A stretch of DNA of 64,000 bases from Cylicocyclus nassatus (taxonomy: Eukaryota; Nematoda; Chromadorea; Rhabditida; Strongylidae), in NCBI GenBank assembly GCA_958299035.1, contig CATQJL010000223.1, forward strand, positions 10,157,753-10,221,752. Reading direction: 5' to 3'. The number at the start of each line of letters is the position of its first letter. Within the stretch, counting starts at the first letter, position 1. The notes beneath the pieces are model-generated. The model was not told where the DNA came from. It did no database searches and saw only the letters and a list, made by a program, of their open reading frames with translations. A program made the translations under genes and the position numbers. Below are positions 44,060 through 56,080 of this stretch, piece after piece.

Positions 44060-46908
44060 ATAGTTGGCAAGACCACTCTTTACGATGTATACTGTTTAAT
44101 TCTAGATCTTTAGTGAATAAACTTGCCCATTTACATAATCTTTTGGTCACTGAAGCTCCTGACATTTTGTTCATTACAGAAACATGGCTCTCTTCTAAAA
44201 TCAATGATGCTGAAATCGTTTCAAATTTGCCATATACAATATTCCGTCATGATAGAAACCATAAGAAAGGGGGAGGTGTATGTGTTTTGATAAAAATAAC
44301 ATTGTTGTGCGAAAAGGTTGACATAACCATCCCAAACAATTGTGTCTTTTTGGCCATTGACCTTTATCAAGGTTCCTCTTTTTCCAAATTACGAACCATT
44401 TGTATCTATCGCCCTCCGAATTCTAATGCTGACTCAGATGAAGCCCTTTTAGACTTGCTATCCGCTTCTGCTTTATGTTGCGCAGACACCTTGATTGTTG
44501 GTGACTTCAACTTACCCATCAAATACTCTCAAGAGTTTCAATGCCCGAACAGCTTAAATGTTAAGAAATTTCTTGACCTCTTTGAAAGATTGCAATTGCA
44601 GCAGTTTGTGACGGAGCCGACACGTAATGATGCTATACTGGATTTGGTTTTAGCAGGTTTCCGTTCCATCTCTAACTTATTCCTTAGAGCTCCCTTTGTC
44701 ACTTCCGATCATAACATGATAGATTTTCGATATGAATTCACCTCTCCAAAATGCGACCTTATACCAAGACCAAATTTTAATGAGATTGATTTTGCTTCAT
44801 TGAAAAAAGAGCTTAATGAAGTTAACTGGGAAGAATGCTTTGATCTTTATAGCAGTTCATCGGAAGTGTACTACAGGTTTTCCTGTGTCCTATATGAGCT
44901 CTTAGGAAGATTTACCCCATTTGAGACTCGCAAAATTGGATATCTAAAATACCCGCATCATCTCCAGTCACTCCTGCTGCAAAAAGAACGGCTGTTCAAG
45001 GCATTTCGATCTGATAGTCCGCTATACAAGAAAGTCTGTAGCGATATTGCATTCCACCTCAAGAAGTTCCTTGCTAATTATGAGAGACGCTTGGCTCTAT
45101 CAAAGCACTCACGGAGTCTTTTTGCGTATATCCACAGTAAAACTCATATCAAAGAATTTGGTGCTTTGAAAGATAATTCTGATAATGTATGCCTAACTAA
45201 TCAATCCAAAGCTCAAGCGTTAGGTGCTTTCTTTGCGAGCACATTTACTACGACTTCTTCTTCAACAGTATCTCTTGGGGCGCCTGTGGCGCATATATGC
45301 TCAGCTCCGATTATCATGCCTTTTACGGTAGAACGCTATCTCAAAAGCCTCAAAAATTCAACTTTTGAAACTTTTGACGGAATCCCACAGATAGTATTCA
45401 AGCGATGTGCTAAAGAACTTGCTACTCCTCTCTCCCACATCTTTAACATCTCCCTCATGTGTGGTGAGGTACCAAGTATCTGGAAAGAAGCTATTGTCAC
45501 AGCCGTTCCAAAAGTCAGTAAACCTCAAGTGGTTTCTGACTTCAGACCTATTAGCATCAATCCCGTCCCATGCAAAGTTTTGGAAAAAATAATTCGTGAT
45601 AAACTTTTGGAGTGGTTCGAAAGATTCAAAATTATTCCCCTAGAGCAACACGGCTTTGTTAATGGTGCTTCTACTGTTACCCAGTTGATCGATTCAATTC
45701 ATGATTGGGTCAATGCTATCTTGTTGGGACAGAAAGTGGACGTTATCTACTTTGATCTTTCCAAAGCGTTTGATCGTATAAGTCATGCTAAATTGCTGTA
45801 CAAAGTTGAGCATTATGGGGTCAGAGGCGCCTTACTTGATTGGCTCAAGTCATATCTCCAATCTAAACATATGACTGTCCGCATTGGGAATGAACACTCT
45901 GAGCGTTTTCCTTGCGTTAGTGGGCTTCCTCAGGGAGGTGTTCTGTCTCCCCTTCTATTTACGGTCTATACTGCTGATTTACCCCAGCTGTTAAAAACTC
46001 ACCCCGGAATTCATGTACTTATGTATGCAGACGACATAAAAATATACGGAATGTACAGCAATGAAAATCGCTATGAGATCCAAGAAGCTTTACAACATTC
46101 TATTGATCTCATGATTGCCTGGTGTACAAAGTGGGATATTTCTGTTAACATTGCTAAAAGTTCCGTTTTTCACATCGGTGGCGAAGAACAAGTGCATTAT
46201 TAGCACAATGGAATAGCACTGATTAACAAAACATTCGTTAAAGATCTGGGAGTTCTGATAGATTCGAGATTGAAACCGGATCTACAGATCGCCTCCGTCA
46301 CCTCCCGTGCTTTTTCCATCCTATACACAATCTTTAGAAACATCAAATCAACTGATCAAAAAATTTTGTTGAGACTTTATAAAGCCCTTGTTATTCCTGT
46401 TCTCGAATATGCGACTCAAGTTTGGAGCCCCTCCCTGAGGAAGCACAAGCAGGCATTGGAGAAGGTTCAAAAAGTGTTCACAAAACTGCTTTTCTACCGC
46501 TGTTTTCCTAATCCAGCTTACCCCCGTTTACTTCCTAGTTATGAAGAGAGGTTGAAAATTCTTGATCTTGAAAGCATTACGTATCGGAGAATTGTTCATG
46601 ATATCATATTAGCTTTCAGGATTTTTAGGGGTGAAACCAGGTTGAGGCCTTCCAAGTACTGGGTTTTCAGACCTAGCCATGGGAGGACTAGTGCATTCTC
46701 TATTTATTTCCGTCACTTTGGTGGGCGACAACGATTTCGTTCCTTAATTGAGCAGGAGTTTTTTGTTCGCACATCAAAAATGTTACAAGAATTACCACAC
46801 GAACTTTTGGCATGCAGTGATAGTTCCTCTTTCAGAAGAGAGCTGAAAAAAAGGAGATTGAATGACTTTTTTGCAGGTTCAACGTACCTTACTTCCCTTC
46901 TTTTATGA
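44032..46908 (+). pseudogene. LINE ORF2: endonuclease and reverse transcriptase, one stop codon
   Basis: The frame is open from 44032 with no ATG before the domain starts (ILFNSRSLVNKLAHL). APE-type endonuclease: FITETW, GDFNLP (about 130 residues after the GTG at 44113) and SDH (about 198). Reverse transcriptase: VSDFRPIS, FDLSKAFD (about 547), GLPQGGVLSPLLF (about 604), YADD (638-641). C-terminal part: LEYATQVWSP. A TAG at 46201-46203 interrupts it after the catalytic core, and the same frame resumes at once (KDLGVLIDSRLKPDL) to the stop at 46908. No RNase H or zinc knuckle seen. Confidence 0.92.
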
Positions 46909-47624
46909 CTGCGCGGTTACAACCAGACATGTGCAATGAGCATGATGGGTTACGAATATGCACTGATTAGCAGCCAATTTATAACTTTGCATATGTTGAA
47001 CTCAACTGCTTTTGAGCCTTTTACTAACACTGTTCTCTTCATCATGTGGTTCAAGCCTGGTCACATTTATATTTTAGCCTGTTTCGCACAGCTTGCTTGC
47101 TTTGATTGCTCGAAGATCATATTATGCTTATTCTTGCTTTGGAGTTGGGCTCTCCTCGGCAAACTGGTTGAACTATAAATTCCGGTTTGTTTCTTGGAAA
47201 TCTTTTGAGATCGTGGCTAGCAAACGAAGGGGCATGGGCACCATCTCCTTAGATAACAATTTGTATAGATTCATTCGTTGTGCACTACTTGCCGATATTC
47301 TGATTTGCACATATGGCAATGCTCATGGAGTTTTGGGCTCTCCCCGGCAGGCCGGTGGGTATTACCCGCCGTCGTTTGCTTGTTTGAATACTTTAAGATC
47401 GTTTGCTGGCTAACGCGGGGGCATGGGTTCCATCTCTGTGGATATAACTCATAATTGACATTCGTAATATCCAGCAGTCTTCTTGCAAGCTAAGTCGTTA
47501 TTCTTTAGTTTATGAAGTCTGGGCCTGAAGCATATGATGTTCTGTTGTTATTCGTGCTTTGTGTAAAACTAACAATTACACTGTTTGTTTCTGTTTTTTT
47601 ATGGTACGCCTTGAGCGTATTTAA
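46909..47624 (+). other. LINE 3' UTR with an internal duplication
   Basis: Two diverged copies about 187 bp apart: GGAGTTGGGCTCTCCTCGGC (47142) against GGAGTTTTGGGCTCTCCCCG (47328), then GAGATCGTGGCTAGC and GGGGCATGGGCACCATCTC against AAGATCGTTTGCTGGC and GGGGCATGGGTTCCATCTC. Confidence 0.8.
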
Positions 47625-47648
47625 TGAAAATGAAAATGAAAATGAAAA

Positions 47649-48960
47649 GAAGATTCCCTGCCGATGTTCTTTCTTTGTTTCAGTCAATTTTTTCCGTTTT
47701 ATTCAAGTAACTACAATTAGCATGAGGCTAATGGGGTGCATCATGAAATTCCTCCCGCTCACACCAAGCGATATGGCGAATCTAATACTTAGGGAGGATA
47801 TTATGCACTCGGGCCTAGCACGAGGTGACGTATGAGAGATGAAAACATGAAGTCCCCTTGGCATTGCAGAAAATCACGAGGTACCTTTTGTTGTGTATGC
47901 TGAAGCTCTTCTACTAATCTGCAACGAAAAATATTGGATCGAAGTGAAAATACAAAAGTAAATGAATTACTAGAAAGGAAATGCGAAAAAAAGCTGTTTT
48001 TATACCATCAAGTGACAACAAAGCATAGTGGACGAAATTTGGTCAATGTGGGTAGTCATGTACATAAGCTTGACCTGAAGAATAGATATCTAGAAAAAAA
48101 AATCCCAACAATTTATGAGAAAGGCGAAGAACTGAAAAGATTCACGACTCTGTCTGGTTTCGCTCAACCTTGTGTTTTGACATGTTGAAATCGTGTGCGT
48201 AGAGGTTTATGCACTAATCGTGTTTGTACCGTATTGATTTACTGTGGCTGGTAAAAATACGTAAGCCTTCAAATTCGGGCTTGCTAAAATCTAGAGTTGT
48301 ACTTTTTGATGCTTCGTCGGGTTTACTTTACAAATTCCCCTTTGCTTTTCAAAAAAACGACATTAGTGTATGAAAACGCCACCTCTGCTGAGTCTTATAT
48401 GCCCTTTTGTCCAGAAGAAAAATTTTTGAAACGCAATGTGGCCAATATGCATTACAGTTACCCTTCTATGCCAATATCTTAAACTGAAAAGAAATAACTC
48501 AGTTTTTCAAATAAATTAGTACTTTTATACTTTTGAAGAAATAAAGTGTAGACGAAATGGTACTACAGAGAAAAATAACAAGAACAACTGTATGAACCAA
48601 TAGTGAAAGTGTAACCGATCCTCGATCATAAATCTGCGAAGAGACTTTCAAAAAGCAAAATCTTTGAAAATTTCTTGCCTCATTACTGGCACACACTTTG
48701 CTTTTGTACTTGGAATAAGATTATAATATTTCGAATGTCTTTTGGTAGGAGATCGTGAGCGGCATTTTGGAAGACTATCAGTTTCAGGTTAGCCTTTTTG
48801 AGAACACATTTATTATTGAATTGGCTGAATAACAGTTTCGGTCGTTTTCAATGATTTGTAGAAATGCCACAGATAGATTTCGTACAGTAGGGCACCACTC
48901 GAAAGGATGACTCAAGGGTAATTGGACGGTCGACTTTGTTTGCTCATAGAATGTTACTTT
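47649..48960. other. No confident gene
   Basis: A plus-strand frame at about 47900-48188 has plausible composition (NELLERKCEKKLFLYHQ) but no supported splice sites. GGGCCTAGCACGAGGTGACG at 47811 resembles the end of hAT 11687-12952 without a second end. Confidence 0.35.
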
Positions 48961-48969
48961 GATAGCGAA

Positions 48970-49295
48970 ATGGCGCAGGAAAGCAAAAAAGGCTTCTTCG
49001 TTGAATTTCCGAAAAATCGTACTCCAAAAAAACTGAATTCGGATCTAAAACGAATGGTACGCACACTTACAATTTTGATATATTTAACCATTTGTAGGAG
49101 TACATGGTCAAATTTAAGCGATTTAATTTGCCCCAAAATTACTTCCGCCGCGTAGATGCCTTTAAATTCTCACACTTCTGGCTGCAGAAAATACACAAAC
49201 AACTGATCACAGCTTCTATTGTGGTTTGCCATGTAGCGAAAGGTTGTATGTATTCAGCTACTACGTTACTCGTCTGTGCACTTACTACGAGCTGA
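48970..49295 (+). CDS. Two-exon model, 95 aa, unidentified
   Basis: ATG at 48970 opens MAQESKKGFFVEFPKNRTPK; exon 1 ends ATG|GTACGC at 49056. The 41-bp intron ends ATTTGTAG, and exon 2 (49098-49295) continues in phase with EYMVKFKRFNLPQNYFRRVD to TGA. Exon 2 may have an unseen donor, so the end is uncertain. Confidence 0.45.
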
Positions 49296-49499
49296 GTACG
49301 AAACTTAATAATTTAAAAATGATTTTTTGGAAGGCTAGCCATACAATATCTGTCTTTGATCACCCTCAAGGAGTTTATATAAGAGTATGATAGTAGAAGC
49401 TTGAAGCTACCAGCTCACAAAAGATCACAGCTAAAAGGAAAGGATGATTTTTTTCTGAAGCTTCAAAATTGCATGTCAGAACGAAATTCATTATTAGCC

Positions 49500-49720
49500 A
49501 ACCTAATACCCTAATTTTACGCTTTATCACGCGTAAAAGACGTTCTTTTTCTGTTTCAAGCTGGCGCTCAGTCGCCTCGTTGTGTTTCGAAAATCTCGGA
49601 CAATATGCAACACTGTAAGCAGTTTCTCGGTCGCAAAGTCCTTCGCCGTGTCTGTGCTGCTCATTTAAAAAAAAATTTTGCGCGTTCTTTACGCTTGAAA
49701 TTAAGGTACTTTCTTATATG
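49500..49720. repeat. Partial third copy of segment S
   Basis: AATACCCTAATTTTACG, GTGTTTCG and CGGTCGCAAA blocks in the order seen at 4984-5180 and 36345-36545. Confidence 0.65.
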
Positions 49721-49879
49721 GTTATCCACTGGTTTCCTCTCTTCTCATTTCCAACTAGCTTTCCAAAATACCTCTGTCAATTAATAGTCAACAATGCCGC
49801 CCTTCTAGTGCTTCATTCAAGCCGCTCATGCTAGTAACAGAAAATAAGTCCTCATGCTAGTGAAAGAAAATAAGTCAAC

Positions 49880-50075
49880 TACTCAGTCCAAAATCATTCA
49901 CCCATTCGGAAAGGAATAATGACCCAGTAGCTGAGAGGATTAACTAGTCAGTCCAAAATCATCCATCCAAATTTGGAAAGGAACAATGACCCAGTAATTG
50001 AGAGGATTAACTAATCAGTCCAAAATTATTCATCCAGATTTAGAAAGGAACAATGATTTAGTAATTGTAAAGATG
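49880..50075. repeat. Minisatellite, three ~65-bp units
   Basis: Each unit carries CAGTCCAAAAT, GGAAAGGAA(T/C)AATGA and GAGAGGATTAACTA or close variants (starts near 49886, 49953, 50018). Confidence 0.88.
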
Positions 50076-50744
50076 CAGCTAGTCCTCAACACCGATCTTA
50101 CTAGATTTAGAAACAGAAAGGAGAAAACCAGAAAAGATTAATAGGAGAATTGCTTCAGCGATAGTGAATCGTTGCCATTCCATATGAAAAGTCGGGCTTG
50201 GTTGAAGTTAGCGTACTAGGAATTAAAAATTGATTTTGCAGGAGCTGATCGCAGGCGCAAATGATTACGAATCAAGACAGAGAGTAAGAGGGGCGAGAGT
50301 AAGAGATAGGGGATATTACTAAGTAATATGTCGTGTATTGCGAAGCTCCTCAACGTCCAATGGGGTAAGCTTAGATAAGCTCGGGCAATCCGCATTCTTC
50401 AATGTTTTATTTGCAGTTCTCGTGGTGTAGTAAAGAAAATCCTCCTTCTATGTGCTCCTTTGAGTTTTTAGTGCGTTGGTCGCAGCCGACAATGCCAAAA
50501 ACATTTCAAAATCACTGTAGCCGTGACTTATCTCGACTTCGACAGTGAGCGCGTCAGCACCGTATTATTCGTCAAGCAACGGCATCGTATCTTCAGTATC
50601 TTGATATTCTCAGTTCAGAATTATGATCTTCATTTTTCAGTTATGATCGTTAAATAGTGCTCTCTTTCTCCCGCTCTAGCAGCTGCGGTAAGTACTCCGC
50701 AACTAAGATCTCGTAAGAAATAGCTCAGACAGCTTTTTTTAGGC

Positions 50745-51150
50745 AAAAATCTTGCTTTTCCAATCGATTTTTGTGAAATTTTGACAAAAAGCTCAATTTG
50801 AAGAGCATTTCAGCAAGCGGCAGAAAATGCATGTTCTCCCCCTCCCTCCCAAAGAATATTTTGCAAGTAGGCTGTGGTCTCGCTGGCCAGTTCGAGGTTA
50901 ACAGTTTGTGAAGCTGAGCTACCTTCTGAGCAAACCTCTTGCTTTTCTACTCAATTGTGAAAATTAGGCAAAAATCTCAATCTTGAGAGCATTACAACAG
51001 CAGAAAATGCATTTTCTCAACAAAGAATTGCTGCGAGTTGACTGTGGTTTTACAACACGTCTGATATTAACACTTCGCAAAAGCTTTCTTTGGAGCGAGC
51101 TTTTGATTTTTGTGAAATTTGGTAAAAATCACAATTTGAAAGCATTTGTA
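50745..51150. repeat. Diverged tandem repeat, period about 160-190 bp
   Basis: CTTGCTTTTC, AATTTTG/AATTAGGCAAAAA, CTCAAT(T/C)TTGA(A/G)GAGCATT and GCAGAAAATGCAT recur near 50750 and 50940, with a partial copy near 51098. Confidence 0.7.
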
Positions 51151-51828
51151 CTGTTGGACATGCATCTGTTATGAGTCATGTGAATAGCTTATTTCATTAA
51201 TTGTCGGTCAAATCCCCAAACAACGAAAAGGAATAGTTGTAACAGCTGATTACAACTGTAACCTTTGTTTGAATGAAAATAGATAGGGTAATCTTATTGT
51301 TAGTACCATTTTTCATGTGCTGTTTCTAGAAGAGATGAAACGCAGTTCAGAGTCACATGAAATTTCACTGGACATTGTCAAGGAAGTCCGTTTAGTCGAA
51401 GTAACCTTTCCAAATGAATCCTAGAGTTTCGAAGATTAGTGGACGCTGATAATGAATCTGTTTTCATTATCTGCCTACGTCGCTGGACGCCAAGTTATAG
51501 CGTTTTGTGGAGCGAAAGGAACGCAGCTATTTAGGATCTTTTGGGCGCCTAAACTGAAGATATCCATTGGATGCATGCTCTGATATACATTGGAACCTTT
51601 GAGCACCTTTGGACAATTTGTTTCAGCTGCGTTTTCGATTTTTTAAATAAAATACTCTTATAACTTGGACATCACGGATCGGGCGCCCAACACGGCCGGG
51701 CGAAACGGGAGATTGATGCATACCGCCCCAAATTTGGAATCAGCGTTTGGTGCTCTTCCATTTGAAAAGGTCACTTACTTTCCTTGTAAGTTATGTATGT
51801 GCTTTGAACCACTTACAGCGACCAGTAG

Positions 51829-52075
51829 GATCGCTATAAAGCCGTACGTCTGTTTGGGTGTATGTCTATCTTTATGTCTGTCTGTACGCATGTTCCGAAT
51901 AATTCTTATTTCTGAAACGGATCCGGGCCGGCTGGGCAGGTGTTGTAGGCTTTCGTATCGATCGATATCAATTTTAGCGATTTTTTGCTACGAGCTACGG
52001 GGCAGGAAGTTAGCATAGGGGGAAAGTAAGCATGCTGTTTGCGAATATTTTGAACGGAGCCGTAGGTTTCCCAGT
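51829..52075 (+). mobile_element. Decayed Helitron
   Basis: TCGCTATAAAGCCGTACGTC with GTCTGTT repeats, ATCGATCGATATCAATTTTA and AGCATGCTG in the order of the intact copies; the end (CGGAGCCGTAGGTTTCCCAG) is mutated. The following 52080-52250 resembles 23660-23830. Confidence 0.7.
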
Positions 52076-52298
52076 TCCTAATTCATAACTTTTCCTTTAC
52101 ACCATACCTACCATAACCCTTACTGCGACATCAGAATCTGACGAAAGTAGCTGCACCTGTAGCTTTTGTCATTGCCTACATAATGGCAACATTTAGTGCG
52201 TCAAATTCGACGAGAGGGGTTATGGAAAAAGTTGCAAAACTTGGTTAACACTCGAATAACATTCTTTTCCCTACTTTTATTGAGTCATGTTCTCAAGT

Positions 52299-52978
52299 CT
52301 AAGGGATCCGTCATAATTCGCCGAAAAAAGCCCAAAAAAGCCCAAAAAAGCTTTAAAAAGCCCGAAAAAGCCAAAAGCCCAAAAAAGCCCAAAAGCGCCA
52401 GAACGCCTCTTGCAAGTTTTGGCGCTAGGGCATGTGTGTTGTGTTCGCAAGCCGGTCCTATCACTTGATTACCGATGATAGCCTAATAAAAAATCCTTCT
52501 CTTTTGAAAACTTAAATCAGAAACATGATGATGACAACAACCACAGTTTTATCAATCAAGTTATCTCAGCTAACCGCTAGGTCGCAAGATTTCTCAGTGC
52601 GAGCAACGACTATATGCATGAGTAGATAACTTGTACACGTATCCTACTAGCGGTAAAAAGATTGAGGAAAAGAATGAAAGAAGAAAGTGTGCATGCAAAT
52701 AGCTTTGAAGACGCGTTGGACAAGCGACAGTGAGTGTGATCGGAATACTGTCATGATAAATGTGAATGAACTTAGTTGTTCTGGCATCCAACATGTGTCC
52801 GAAACTAATGTTCCAGCGCCAAAAGTCGTGCTCGAGAAGTGGGCGTTCTGGCGCTTTTGGGCTTTTTTGGGCTTTTTTGGGCTTTTTGGGCTTTTTGGGC
52901 TTTTTCGGGCTTTTTGGCTTTTTTGGGCTTTTTCGGCTTTTTTGGGCTTTTTTTCGGCGAAGTATGACGGGTCCTAAG
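52299..52978. mobile_element. TIR element with AAAAAGCCC-rich arms
   Basis: Ends CTAAGGGATCCGTCATAATT and the complement of CTTAGGACCCGTCATACTTC, then CGCCGAAAAAAGCCC in both arms, which consist of irregular AAAAAGCCC units. Open frames of repeated W/F/G or K/P here are artefacts of the repeat. Confidence 0.82.
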
Positions 52979-53015
52979 ATCAGTAATGACGTGTTTACGC
53001 GGCAATGTTATTATA

Positions 53016-53751
53016 TTAGGTTGAACCGAAAGTTCTGTCGCACCATTTTCAAAAAATCATAACTTTATTCCCTCACAACGGTTTTGCGCAGTTCAAATTT
53101 TATCTGAAAGAGTAAAGTATGCGGTTTCCAAAAGTCCTCTGGGGACTTTTCAACATGCTCAGGTTGCAGAGATAAAAATGAAAGAACGAGATCATCCGAA
53201 ATCCGGAATTTTTAAGCAAAAATTCTAAAAATTCAGACGCTGTGCGATAGAATCCAGAACAGCCATCATCCTAAGTTCTCTTATATTTCATTACTATCTG
53301 AGTCAAGTCTGTGCTGATCGAGGTCTTCTTTCAGAAGTTATGAATTTTTGAAAAAAAATGCCGAAAAATCCATTTCTTAAGAATTCTTAGGAAATTGATT
53401 TTTCGGCATTATTTTTCAAAAAATCATAACTTTTGAAAGAAGGGCTCGATCAGCACAAACTTGACTCAGTTATTGATAAGTTGTAAGAAAACTTAAGATG
53501 ATGGCTGTTCTGGATTTTTTCGCACAGTTTCTGAATTTCTAGAATTCTTGCTTAAAAATTGAAAATTTCAGATGGTCTTATTCTTTCATTTTTATCTCTG
53601 CCACCTGAGCATGTCGGAAACTTCCCAGAGAGCTTTTGGAAACGAAATGCTTTATGCTTTCAGACAAAATTTGATATGCGCAAAATCGTTGTGACCGAAA
53701 GAAGTTATGATTTTTTGAAAATGGTGCGACAGAACTTTCGGTTCAACCTAA
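53016..53751. mobile_element. Mariner-derived element, palindromic along almost its whole length
   Basis: Begins TTAGGTTGAACCGAAAGTTC and ends with the complement, TA on both sides (53014-53015, 53752-53753). TTAGGTTG is a terminus known from mariner elements. The arms pair through to a short centre near 53380-53395. No transposase frame. Confidence 0.93.
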
Positions 53752-53825
53752 TAGAGTGCGAGTTGTAAGTCCATGTTTTCATACTTGCTATAAGCTATAT
53801 CTTTGAATTAATGGAACGTGATTAT

Positions 53826-53850
53826 AGATAGATAGATAGATAGATAGATA
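53826..53850. repeat. (GATA)n microsatellite
   Basis: About six ATAG units followed by ATATAT. Confidence 0.9.
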
Positions 53851-53851
53851 T

Positions 53852-55010
53852 ATCGAACGGCACTTGTATCACTGTGCTTGTAGTAGAGGTCGAAGGAACA
53901 AATAGCAAATTTTCTGTTTCGATTATATCGAAATCATTGTTTACCTGACCAAAACTTTGTTCATGATTGCGAAGACGAGAGGATGTGAATAATTTAAAGT
54001 CATTGGCCTAGACACAGCCACTTCATATTCCGTTCTTTTGCAATCAGCTAAGGGATGCTGATCTTTTACAGATTATACGGTTTTAGCTGCGACACAGCAT
54101 GGAATCTAGTGCTTTGGTTCTATATGGAAAATAAACCAGTCAGTCGAACGTTGCCATTTATGTGACTGGATATGAAATTTTTCTGATTTTCACGCCTAGA
54201 TCATAGTTTTGAGGACACCATCACATTCTAAACATTTTGAAAGCGTTCATTTACAACTTTCCGGTTCACTTTTCTCGTGAGTCGAGTTTATTGCCACTGA
54301 AGTCCTTCTGAGTTGTTTTGAATGAATTGACTTTCTAGTGGCTGAGGCATCTATGATGAATGTTGACTGTATTGGCTGATGCTTGTGATAATGCTCTAAG
54401 AGACTAATGGATGTACGATTACTATGTGCCTAAATTGTAAGCGGTGTCTAATGAATTTCTTTCTGCGAAAGCATAGTTTTCTTTCCGGATTATGCGATTC
54501 TGTTAATTCGCAAATTCAAAACCCAACTCAAGGATAGAAGAAGCTCTCCGGTTACTTCGGGATGAGCTCTATGTAGTGACGAATTTGATCTTTGGTAATC
54601 CTCGCATGGACACTTTTAGCTCCGTATGCTAAGTGTTTTGATGTGTATGTACTTGCAACTTTGCACTTTTCCCGCATTATTGTTATTGTTATTTCAATAA
54701 AAGACTCCACCCTACACTAATTTATGGCTATTTTGGAATTATAAGGCGGAGCAATAATCCGAATAGGGGAAAAAGCGCTCCTAATGTCATTTCATTGCGC
54801 CAGTCTTCTATTCTTGGCGGCCGCAGGGATATGGCCCGCGACCGTGTAGATACCGGGCGACGACGAGCCAGTGGTCAGCCGGCCAGCTGGAGAGGGTGTT
54901 TTCAGTCAAAAGTAAGGTTTTTGTGCTCTCTAATGTGGATCCTATTCAGCACTGCGGATAACAGGTAAGCAAGTTCGCTAGAAATGAGGCTTTTGCCCGT
55001 ACACTGCCTT
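53852..55010. other. No recognised gene
   Basis: No exon with supported splice sites or family motif was found on either strand. Confidence 0.4.
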
Positions 55011-55011
55011 T

Positions 55012-55760
55012 GAGGTCTAAGCCCGTATGCACGTTCATCCCCGCGGGGAGGGGAGGGGATCTGAGAGGGGAAGCGCCATATCTCGCTACTGCAGATATCT
55101 TTCTTCCTTCTTCTCTATCTTGCTTATAAAGGTTCTCATACCCTTATACCTGCGCACAATGGATGCCAGGTTACTGCTGTACAAGATTAAATATTCACTA
55201 TTTCTTCCGATCCCCTGGAGATCCCCAGGGGATCACCTCACATTTTCAAAATCATTTATCTTCCTGGAAAATCAATGAAAACGCTGCAAAATTGTACTGA
55301 AGATATACTATGATACTGCTGAGCATGTTTTCGACAGAGGAAATGGAATCTGAAGATTTTGATTTTTTCGCTAATCCCTGGCTCGCGAGCAGCGGTTCAT
55401 CGAAGATTTTGATAATTTGAAATTTCACTCATTTCTACCACAAACATGTTTAGCAGTGCTGTAGTATATCCTAGTACAATTTTAGAGCATTTTCATCGAG
55501 TTTTCAGGAAGATAAATAACTTTGAAAATGTGAGGTGATCCCCTGGGGATCCCCAGGGGATCAGACGAAATAGTGAATATCTAATCGTGTATGGCAGTAA
55601 CCTGGCATCCGTTATGCGCAAGTATCAGTGTATGAGAACCTTCAGAAGCAAGACAAAGAAAGAAGAAGAAAGATACATAGACTAGCGAGATATGGCCCTT
55701 CCCCTCTCAGATCCCCTCCCCTCCCCGCGGGGATGTACGTGCATACGGGCCTAAGAGCTC
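55012..55760. mobile_element. Foldback element with ~260-bp arms
   Basis: GCCCGTATGCACGTTCATCC and CCCGCGGGGAGGGGAGGGGA on the left pair with the right arm ending GTGCATACGGGC. Near the inner ends both arms carry GATCCCCAGGGGATC palindromes. Confidence 0.88.
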
Positions 55761-55797
55761 ACTCAACCCCATTTTTTGCTTTCCATTCTACTTCCAA

Positions 55798-56044
55798 GGC
55801 CTCCAGAGTCCACGCGATTTGATCGTCGCGATCAATCGCGACAAGACAACTGCAACAATATCGTCGCATGTAGATCTCCTTGCATTTCGGTTACGATAGT
55901 TTTCCAACACGACTAATCGTGATTTCGATTGTGACTGACTATCACAATCGAAATATGAGAAGATCGGCACGTAATGAACTCGTAACACTTGTCTTGTAGC
56001 GATTTAATCGCGACGATCAAATCGCGTGAACTTTGCCCGAGGCC
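55798..56044. mobile_element. 247-bp MITE
   Basis: GGCCTC ends; GCGATTTGATCGTCGCGAT and its complement lie near each end and AAGACAA inside. Shares its core with 28669-28770. Confidence 0.82.
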
Positions 56045-56080
56045 TAACAGAAATAAGGGGGAGCAGATAAACGATTATGA

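Larger units (their letters stand above)
43035..47648 (+). mobile_element. Nearly full-length CR1/Jockey-type LINE
   Basis: Contains 5' UTR, ORF1, ORF2 (endonuclease plus reverse transcriptase) and a 3' UTR ending in four TGAAAA units (47625-47648). The short 3' tandem tail and absence of RNase H fit CR1-type elements. The left border is estimated from where similarity to the host repeat stops (about 42965-43040). No LTRs. Confidence 0.9.

Noticed and set aside
52687..53005. Frames rich in F/W/G/L (plus) and K/P/A (minus)
   Set aside because: Translation of AAAAAGCCC repeats in a TIR arm, in every frame.
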